Below, in pieces: positions 41,944 to 47,036 of a DNA stretch of 47,036 nucleotides. The translations under genes were made by a program, and so were the position numbers. How positions within the stretch are numbered: position 1 is the first letter of the stretch; each line of letters begins with the position of its first letter. This stretch comes from Candidatus Rokuibacteriota bacterium (GTDB lineage Bacteria > Methylomirabilota > Methylomirabilia > Rokubacteriales > CSP1-6), in the NCBI GenBank assembly GCA_030647435.1, contig JAUSJX010000041.1:1-47036 (forward strand), read 5' to 3'. A model generated the notes under the pieces. The model had not been told where the DNA came from, did not search any database, and worked only from the letters and a program-made list of their open reading frames with translations.

Positions 41944-43467
41944 ATGGCTGGAGCACTGGGTTTCGTGGCGGTGGTCGGGGCGCGGGTGTTGCCGGAGACG
42001 GCGGCACCCCAGGTGGCGGAGGCGGTGCGGTGTTTTCTCTCGCGGGGCTGGGGCATCGGGTCGGGCGGCGCGCGGGGTGCGGATCACTACGCCCTCAGCG
42101 CGGTGCTGGCCGCGGGGCCGTCGGCGTGCGCGCGCTCGGCGGTGTTCCTGCCGGGTGCGGTACCCAGGGAATCACACACCCTTCACGCGTTTGTGGCGCG
42201 GGGCGGGCGTGTCGTCCCGGGCGCCGGGGCGGGTCGGCGTGCTCTCCTCGCGCGCTCCCGGCGGCTCGCGCGGGAATCGGCTGGGGTGGTCGCCTTCCTC
42301 TGGGGTCCGTCGCGGGGCTCGGTGTTCACGGTGCGGGAAGCAGCCCGGGCGGGGAAGCCCGCCGCAGTGGTCCTCGCCGGCGGTGGCGCTGTGCTGCCGG
42401 TGTTCACGGGTGGCCGGTGGGCGCCGTGCCGCTTCGGCGCGGTTGAAGGGTTCCGGTGGCAACTGGAGCCGCTGGAGCGCGCGCAGCCTTCCTGGCTTGC
42501 GCGCGTGTTCCAGGTGCCAGAGGGCGAGCCCATCCACGCCCAGCTCGAGCACATCGCCTCGCTGAGCGGCGGCGAGCGGCTGTGGTTCGAGCGCGGCGTC
42601 CTCGCCGGCGACACGGTGCTGGTGCCGCACGAAGCGCTGTCCGACACGCCCGCTTTCTTGGCCACACGCCGGCTGATGCGGCGCTTCCGGTGCGAGGTCC
42701 GCGACGCCGCGGGACTCGCCGAGCTTTTCCTGGCCCTCGATGCCGGCGCGGATGTGGTCGCCCACTACGAAGACGAGGCGCGGCGCGTTGGCGTCGCGCG
42801 CGTCATCGAAGACTTGGTCCACCTGGTCACGCGCCTCGCGCTCGTCGAGCAGGCGCCCGAGACCGACGCACTCGAGCACGCTGAGGCCCTCGGCGACGGC
42901 GTCGAGTGGGTTGACGAGGCCGGGCGGGTTGCACAGGCCGCAGGGCAGTCACGGGGCGAGGCTGCCCAGTCCACCGTGCAGTGGCATGCCCTGGGAACGC
43001 TGCACCCCGAGCGGGTGACCTGCCCAGTGTGCAGGGCAGTCTCCGACGCCGATGAGGACTCGGGCGAGCTGCCGACCTGTCCCGGGTGCGGCACGCGGGA
43101 CACCTGGGAAGCGCGGCAGGGCGGCCGCTTCCGCGGCATCGTGGGCGCGATCGACGCGTGCCCGTCGCTCGAAGAGCTGGCGGCGCTCGGCAAGCGGCTC
43201 TACGCGCTCCAGCTCACGCACGATCAGGCGGGCGTGGCGTGGTCACACTACCACCTGCGCAGGGCCGCGCTCGAGCACGCCGTGACGCTCCGGCAGCCCG
43301 CGCGAGCCCTCCTCGCGCAAGTCGAGCGCGCCACGCCGCGATCGCTCGGGCAGCTCGGCGGGCGGCTCTACCGGCTCCAGCACGCCAGCGCCGTGTCCGT
43401 GTCCACCACCGAGTGGCGGCGGATCTGGTCGGTCTACCAAGCGCGGCGCGCCCCGGCCCGCGCGTAG
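41944..43467 (+). CDS. DprA/SLOG-like Rossmann protein with zinc ribbon
   Basis: A 507-residue protein. The N-terminal domain (about 1-150) has the SLOG/DprA pattern: AVVGARVLPE, GIGSGGARGADHYAL (nucleotide loop, 37-51) and WGPSRGSVFTVREAARAGKP (120-139). A helical middle follows (about 180-330), then a zinc ribbon VTCPVC...TCPGCG and a helical C-terminus (ALGKRLYALQLTHDQAGVAW, RLYRLQHASA) containing two repeats of a similar helix pair. SLOG proteins bind or make nucleotides or load single-stranded DNA. CAGGGAGGTG precedes ATG 41944. It heads the recombination-gene segment and is flanked on both sides by hairpin repeats. Confidence 0.7.
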   Translation: MAGALGFVAVVGARVLPETAAPQVAEAVRCFLSRGWGIGSGGARGADHYALSAVLAAGPSACARSAVFLPGAVPRESHTLHAFVARGGRVVPGAGAGRRALLARSRRLARESAGVVAFLWGPSRGSVFTVREAARAGKPAAVVLAGGGAVLPVFTGGRWAPCRFGAVEGFRWQLEPLERAQPSWLARVFQVPEGEPIHAQLEHIASLSGGERLWFERGVLAGDTVLVPHEALSDTPAFLATRRLMRRFRCEVRDAAGLAELFLALDAGADVVAHYEDEARRVGVARVIEDLVHLVTRLALVEQAPETDALEHAEALGDGVEWVDEAGRVAQAAGQSRGEAAQSTVQWHALGTLHPERVTCPVCRAVSDADEDSGELPTCPGCGTRDTWEARQGGRFRGIVGAIDACPSLEELAALGKRLYALQLTHDQAGVAWSHYHLRRAALEHAVTLRQPARALLAQVERATPRSLGQLGGRLYRLQHASAVSVSTTEWRRIWSVYQARRAPARA

Positions 43468-43533
43468 GTCAGGCGCGCACAGGCGCTCGCCATCGCAGGT
43501 GGTGCGCGCGCGACCGGTCCATCGGTCGCCGGC

Positions 43534-43653
43534 GGGGCCTTCGCCGTGCAGGGTGCAGCGCACGGCTCGGCCCCGGTCACGCGCGCGGAACGTGACGCCC
43601 ACACGCGCGCCGCGGCCATCGGCGTGCAACCAACCCCGCACGCCTCGGCCGCG
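43534..43653. repeat. Hairpin repeat pair C and D (78-base period)
   Basis: Hairpin C: GGGGCC-TTC-GCCGTGC (43534-43549) with GCACGGC-TC-GGCCCC (43560-43574), 10-base loop. Hairpin D: CGCGGCC-ATC-GGCGTGC (43611-43627) with GCACGCC-TC-GGCCGCG (43638-43653), 10-base loop. Compared with A, B and D, hairpin C differs in both arms of each helix in ways that keep pairing. C and D repeat at 78 bases. A separate small hairpin (GCGACCG...CGGTCGC) lies just before C near 43511-43529. The gap 43468-43790 holds no supported gene. Confidence 0.7.
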
Positions 43654-43790
43654 ATCACCCGCACCGCGTGCCGTATCCACGGCTTCCGGTTCCTTCTTCC
43701 CGTGTGTCCACTCCCTCGGCTCGCTCCGCTCGCCGCGATCTGATCGGGTCTGGTGTGGTTGGTGACCAGCATGGAAAGGAGGTGAGGCAC

Positions 43791-43982
43791 ATGTACCGCT
43801 GGGAGGTGCCGAAGGTGCTCGCGCGCCGGCTGGCGCGTGTCCGGGATCGCACGGGCGTGCCCGTGGCCCGCCAGCTCCGCCGCGCCGTCGACGAGTACCT
43901 GGACCAGCATGACGCCCCTGCCGAGCGAAGCGCGGCGCGGGCCACACCTATCACCGCCACACGAGGAGGAAGCGAACGATGA
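43791..43982 (+). CDS. Small ribbon-helix-helix-like DNA-binding protein
   Basis: A 63-residue protein. VPKVLARRLARVRDRTGVPV then RQLRRAVDEYLDQHD has the strand-helix-helix spacing of CopG/Arc repressors. GAAAGGAGGTGAGGCAC before ATG 43791 is a near-perfect ribosome site. It overlaps the SSB start by four bases and may regulate this segment. Confidence 0.6.
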   Translation: MYRWEVPKVLARRLARVRDRTGVPVARQLRRAVDEYLDQHDAPAERSAARATPITATRGGSER

Positions 43983-44374
43983 ACTGCGTGAATCACGTGC
44001 TGTTGCTTGGGAACTTGACCCGCGATCCGGAGCTCCGCTACACGCCCGCGGGGACCGCGGTGTGCGACGTCGGCGTGGCGCTCAATCGCCGCTGGAAGGA
44101 CCAGGCCGGCGAGGCGCAGCAGGAGACGACCTTCGTGGAAGTGACCGTCTGGGGCAAGCAGGCCGAATCGGTATCCGCGTATCTCACGAAGGGCCGCGCC
44201 GTCGCGGTCGAGGGCCGGCTCCAGCAGGACACCTGGGAGACGGAGGCGGGCGAGCGCCGCTCGCGCCTCAAGGTGGTGGGCCAGCGAGTGACCTTCCTCT
44301 CCTCGGCGCACGGCCAGCCCGCGCCCGCGGGGGAGACTGCGCCGGACTGGGTCACCGAAGAGGCCGAGCGGTGA
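43979..44374 (+). CDS. ssb: Single-stranded DNA-binding protein
   Basis: A 131-residue SSB with a complete OB fold: NHVLLLGNLTRDPELRYTPAGTAV, TTFVEVTVWGKQAESV and YLTKGRAVAVEGRLQQDTWET. The tail is short and ends EEAER rather than the DDDIPF-type tip that recruits partner proteins, which suggests an element-specific rather than housekeeping SSB. It is coupled by overlaps to the genes on both sides. Confidence 0.93.
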   Translation: MNCVNHVLLLGNLTRDPELRYTPAGTAVCDVGVALNRRWKDQAGEAQQETTFVEVTVWGKQAESVSAYLTKGRAVAVEGRLQQDTWETEAGERRSRLKVVGQRVTFLSSAHGQPAPAGETAPDWVTEEAER

Positions 44375-44595
44375 TTGCCGGCGGCGCCAGCGTGTCCGCG
44401 CTCGAGATCATGCGCATGATCCGGAGCGCGCTCCGGGAAGCGCGCGACCTCACGACCGCCATCCAGGTGCTCGCCGACCGCGTGGACCGGCTCACCGGTG
44501 AGCTTGCCGAGGGTGAGCTCCTGGAGTTGACCAAGCTCGCGGCCCAGGCGCTCCGAGCCTTCGAGACCACTCACAACGGAGGGAGGATCCCATGA
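44371..44595 (+). CDS. Small coiled-coil protein of unknown function
   Basis: A 74-residue helical protein (VIAGGASVSALEIMRMIRSA, then LTTAIQVLADRVDRLTGELA), with heptad-like Leu/Ile spacing. It starts at GTG 44371 overlapping the SSB stop and ends overlapping the start of the annealing protein. Position suggests an accessory of the recombination module. Confidence 0.55.
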   Translation: MIAGGASVSALEIMRMIRSALREARDLTTAIQVLADRVDRLTGELAEGELLELTKLAAQALRAFETTHNGGRIP

Positions 44596-45293
44596 ACCGG
44601 CAACTGCTGGAGAAGCCGTTCGAGCCCGCGCAGATCCGCCAGCGCAAGGGGCGCAACGGCATGCTCGACTACGTGGAGGGCCACAGTGTCATCCACCGTC
44701 TCAACGAGGCGCTCGACGGCGCGTGGTCCTTCGAGATCATGCAGCACGAGATCCGTGAGGACGAGGTGCTCGTGCTCGCCAAGCTCACCGCCGAGGGCAT
44801 CACCAAGATGAACTTCGGCGTGAGCCAGGTGACACGCGAGCGGGAATCAGGCGCGCTCGTGTCGCTCGGCGACGACCTGAAGGCCGCCGGCACGGACGCG
44901 CTCAAGAAGTGCGCGACGTTCTTCGGCGTGGGCTTGCACCTCTACGCGGAGAAGCCGATCGGTGGCCGCGGGCCCGCCGCGCGCAGCGTGCCCGCGCCGC
45001 CCACGCCCATGTCGGCACCGAGGCCACCGGCCAAGGCCCAGGTCAACGGCACACGGCCGGGCAACGGCGGCCAGCCCGGCAACGGCCGGCCGACCAACGG
45101 CCACGCCAACGCGAGCATCACGCCCCGCCAGCTCGACGCGATCTGGAAGGTGGGCCAGGCCAAGGGGCTCGACCCGAACGCGGTGGAACACATGAGCCTG
45201 CGCGTGTTCAACCGCAAGCCCGAGGCCCTCACTCACGAGGAGGGGGCCGCGCTCATCAAGGAGTTGTCGAACCTCAAGCGCCGCGTGGCCTGA
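44592..45293 (+). CDS. Rad52/Rad22-family single-strand annealing protein
   Basis: A 233-residue annealing protein of the Rad52/Rad22 double-strand-break-repair group. The conserved core is in the first 125 residues: LDYVEGHSVIHRLNEALDGA WSFE, then VLAKLTAEGITKMNFGVSQV and GDDLKAAGTDALKKCATFFGVGLHLY. A Pro/Gly/Asn-rich linker (about 130-175) leads to a small helical C-terminal domain (ITPRQLDAIWKVGQAKGLDP). Proteins like this anneal complementary strands during phage or ICE recombination. It follows the SSB and precedes a RecB-like nuclease, the usual order of such modules. Confidence 0.85.
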   Translation: MNRQLLEKPFEPAQIRQRKGRNGMLDYVEGHSVIHRLNEALDGAWSFEIMQHEIREDEVLVLAKLTAEGITKMNFGVSQVTRERESGALVSLGDDLKAAGTDALKKCATFFGVGLHLYAEKPIGGRGPAARSVPAPPTPMSAPRPPAKAQVNGTRPGNGGQPGNGRPTNGHANASITPRQLDAIWKVGQAKGLDPNAVEHMSLRVFNRKPEALTHEEGAALIKELSNLKRRVA

Positions 45294-45316
45294 TGGCCGC
45301 CGGCATCACCGACGGA

Positions 45317-45346
45317 CAGGGGAGGGAGCGCACGCTCTCTCCCCTG
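45317..45346 (+). terminator. Hairpin between the annealase and nuclease genes
   Basis: CAGGGGAGGGAGC and GCTCTCTCCCCTG pair over 13 positions with one G-T pair around a GCAC loop. It lacks a T run, so it may be an attenuator or RNA-processing site rather than a full stop. Confidence 0.5.
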
Positions 45347-45371
45347 CCGTGTCTTCAAGGGAGGATTCGTC

Positions 45372-46202
45372 ATGGTGCCACCCGAGATGCGCAAGCAGCC
45401 GCATGTCTCGTTCACGCAAATCGATCAGTACCTCCGCTGTCCGCTCAAGTACAAGTTCACCTACGTGGACCGCCTGCAGCCCGAGTTCGTGCCTGCGGCG
45501 CTGGCCTTCGGCTCCGGGATCCACGGGGCCGCGGCCTTCCTCTTCCGCGGCACGGCCGATGGCGCGCCGCCGAGCCTCGCCGACGTCCAGGCGTTCTTCG
45601 AAGCGTACTGGCAGCTCGAGACCGGCAACCGGCCGATCCGCTTCGGCGAGAAAGACACGAAGGAGAGCCTGCTCGACCTGGCCGGCCGGATGCTCGCGGT
45701 GCTCCACCGGAACCAGGAGCCCGGGATCGATATCGTCGGCGTCGAGCAGCCGTTCGACGTGCCGCTGATCGACCTCGACACCGGCGAGCTGCTCGACCGC
45801 GCGCTCGTCGGCACGCTCGACCTGATCGAGCGCGACGCCGGGGGGCGCATCGTCGTCGTGGATCTCAAGACGTCAGCCAGAAAGTACACCGACCTCCAGG
45901 CCGACGCGTCCCTTCAGCTCTCGGTCTACAGCTACGCGACGGCGATGAACGGCCTGGCCGACCAGGAGGACCTGCGGCTCCGGTTCGACGTGCTGACCAA
46001 GACGAAGCAGCCGGAGCTCTGCCGCTACTGGACGCAGCGGGATCGCGCCGCAAACCTCCGGCTCTTCCGGCTGGTGGCCGAGGTGTTGCACGCGATCGAG
46101 GCCGGCGTGTTCCATCCGAACCCGGGGTGGCAATGCAAAGACTGCCAGTACCGGAGCCGGTGCTGGGCGTGGCACGAGACCGTCAGTGTCGAGGGAAGGT
46201 GA
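45372..46202 (+). CDS. Cas4/RecB-like PD-(D/E)XK nuclease
   Basis: A 276-residue nuclease of the PDDEXK_1 family. Active-site pieces are H51 in GSGIHGAA, D150 in VGTLDLIER, D164-x-K166 in VVDLKTS and QLSVYSYA (Q182, Y186). Four Cys residues (C23 in YLRCPLKYKF; C255, C258 and C264 near the end) match the 4Fe-4S cluster site of Cas4/AddB-like enzymes. It likely acts as the exonuclease that feeds single strands to the annealing protein. No cas1 or CRISPR array is present, so it is not read as a CRISPR gene. GGGAGGATTCGTC precedes ATG 45372. Confidence 0.85.
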   Translation: MVPPEMRKQPHVSFTQIDQYLRCPLKYKFTYVDRLQPEFVPAALAFGSGIHGAAAFLFRGTADGAPPSLADVQAFFEAYWQLETGNRPIRFGEKDTKESLLDLAGRMLAVLHRNQEPGIDIVGVEQPFDVPLIDLDTGELLDRALVGTLDLIERDAGGRIVVVDLKTSARKYTDLQADASLQLSVYSYATAMNGLADQEDLRLRFDVLTKTKQPELCRYWTQRDRAANLRLFRLVAEVLHAIEAGVFHPNPGWQCKDCQYRSRCWAWHETVSVEGR

Positions 46203-46207
46203 TCGCG

Positions 46208-46471
46208 ATGACACAGGTGATCCCGAGATCGGGAAGCCGGAAGGTGAACGGCTACGTGAAGGCTGTCGTGGCGCTCGAAGCGGTGCGTCGGAAGCGCGAG
46301 GAGCGGTACGAGCGCGTCGTGCGCCCGCTCGATCGGAAGCGGGACGAGCTGGCGGCCGAGGTAGCCACGCGGCTGCATGCGCTGAGCGGCGGGCAGCACG
46401 CCGCGGCCCAGAGGCTGCTCGCGATGATCGCGGAGGCGACCGCGGGCGATGGCGCCGCGAATCGGCGGTGA
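46208..46471 (+). CDS. Small basic hypothetical protein
   Basis: An 87-residue, highly charged helical protein (MTQVIPRSGSRKVNGYVKAV, then EAVRRKREERYERVVRPLDR). ATG 46208 has GGGAAGGTG seven bases upstream; GTG 46199 is also possible and would overlap the nuclease stop. No family was recognised. It is the last intact gene of the segment. Confidence 0.55.
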   Translation: MTQVIPRSGSRKVNGYVKAVVALEAVRRKREERYERVVRPLDRKRDELAAEVATRLHALSGGQHAAAQRLLAMIAEATAGDGAANRR

Positions 46472-46568
46472 CGCGATCCGGCTCGACGGTTACCACGTCG
46501 CTAGTCGAACTCCCGCGCGGGCCGCTTTCTCGGCAGGACGCCCGCCGAGTCCCCCGCCGTGAGGACGT

Positions 46569-46743
46569 GTCGTTCTTTGCCATTGACGTCCTGACGTGTC
46601 CCCATCGTGGGGACCGGCTGCGCCTGATCGCGACGCTGCACGATCCCGCCGTGATCCAGAAGCTCCTCGCGCACCTGGGGATGGCCCGCTCACGGCAGAG
46701 CCCCGGCCCCGCCTCACCCGAGTCCGGCGCCGGCGCGCCCTGA
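46569..46743 (+). pseudogene. C-terminal remnant of an IS91-type transposase
   Basis: The frame reads FFAIDVLTCPHRGDRLRLIA then LHDPAVIQKLLAHLG and a Pro-rich tail, which is the end of Y2-type IS91-like transposases (their V-L-x-C-P-x-C-G...I-x-D-P-x-V-I-x-x-I-L-x-H-L-G). One zinc-site Cys has become Arg (CPHRG instead of CPxCG), and the catalytic part is missing, so this is a decayed scar. Confidence 0.6.
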
Positions 46744-46808
46744 TCGATTGGGGGCGCCGCGGAGGGCGTCGTGCCGTCGGCGCGCCGCGTCATGGGTGCT
46801 GATCCGGG

Positions 46809-46832
46809 CGGTCCATTTGCCGGTCCATTTGC
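46809..46832 (+). repeat. 12-base tandem repeat
   Basis: CGGTCCATTTGC occurs twice head to tail, followed by CGGT. It lies in the last 290 bases (46744-47036), where no gene is supported; the region is G-rich and follows the transposase remnant. Confidence 0.5.
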
Positions 46833-47036
46833 CGGTTGACGGCGGCGGTGGGGGCGCATAGCATCCCGCTCACAGCCGGGCGGACGCGGTCGGCGCGCCA
46901 GGAGGCTCATGTGCGCTGTGCCTGCGGCTGCTCCAGCGGGGCTGCGGCGTGCGGGGCTGGGGGCCTGATGGCCTGGGGACGGGGGTGCGGGCACGGGGGA
47001 GCCAGGGCGCATAGGGCCTTCATGTTGACTACGGTC

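Noticed and set aside
43243-43947. Minus-strand frame over the end of the SLOG-like gene and hairpins C and D
   Set aside because: It overlaps three plus-strand features including a gene with a strong ribosome site, and its repeats come from the hairpins.
45372-46202. Cas4 as part of a CRISPR system
   Set aside because: No array or other cas gene lies in the window; position beside SSB and a Rad52-type protein points to phage/ICE recombination.

Overview
The window is uniformly GC-rich bacterial DNA. Gene content (GlcE/GlcF glycolate-oxidase subunits, a GAF-type sensor kinase, many short GC-rich palindromes between genes) would fit an uncultured soil or sediment bacterium of the Rokubacteria/Methylomirabilota or deltaproteobacterial kind. 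That placement is an inference from gene style; no marker gene is present to fix it.

Layout. (1) 1-12139 looks like ordinary chromosome: glcE-glcF-Rieske-moaB, an HtrA-type periplasmic protease with a secreted alpha/beta hydrolase, two metallo-beta-lactamase-fold hydrolases, a flavin-binding (PNPOx-like) protein, an RmlD-type reductase, and a cluster of three tRNAs (His-GTG, Arg-CCG, Lys-CTT). A GC-rich palindromic repeat family is scattered here, one copy having extended the end of glcF. (2) 12140-16139 is a scar zone: an IS3-type element with a broken orfB, a hybrid-sensor-like histidine kinase, and a decayed small gene. (3) 16191-25696 is an accessory, phage/ICE-like segment: an excisionase-like HTH protein, an acyl-homoserine-lactone-synthase/FeeM-like acyltransferase, several small unknown proteins, an alpha/beta hydrolase next to a clostripain-family (C11) caspase-like protease, a small lipoprotein-like protein, a staphylococcal-nuclease-like protein, and a DUF3854/DUF3631 primase-helicase-like protein. 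(4) 26086-41158 is a minus-strand defence operon of seven genes whose ends touch or overlap: HTH regulator, 1777-residue DEAD/DUF1998 helicase, SNF2 helicase, 1315-residue adenine-specific methyltransferase, PtuA-like ATPase, PtuB-like HNH nuclease, and a second HNH nuclease. (5) 41944-46471 is a plus-strand recombination module: DprA/SLOG-like protein, ribbon-helix-helix-like protein, SSB, small protein, Rad52-family annealing protein, Cas4/RecB-like nuclease, small protein. It ends near an IS91-type transposase remnant.

How it fits together. Segments 3-5 read as one mobile or formerly mobile island inserted beside the tRNA cluster. It carries its own replication/recombination functions (primase-helicase, SSB, annealase, exonuclease) and a large defence cargo. 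No integrase or second attachment site is visible, so the island either extends past position 47036 or has lost them.

The strongest candidates for something undescribed are: the composite operon in segment 4, which joins DISARM-like (DrmD, DrmMI), DISARM/Druantia-like (DUF1998 helicase) and Septu-like (PtuA, PtuB) parts in one transcription unit; two pairs of 78-nt-period hairpins with compensatory base changes that flank the DprA-like gene; and the hydrolase plus caspase-like protease pair in segment 3.
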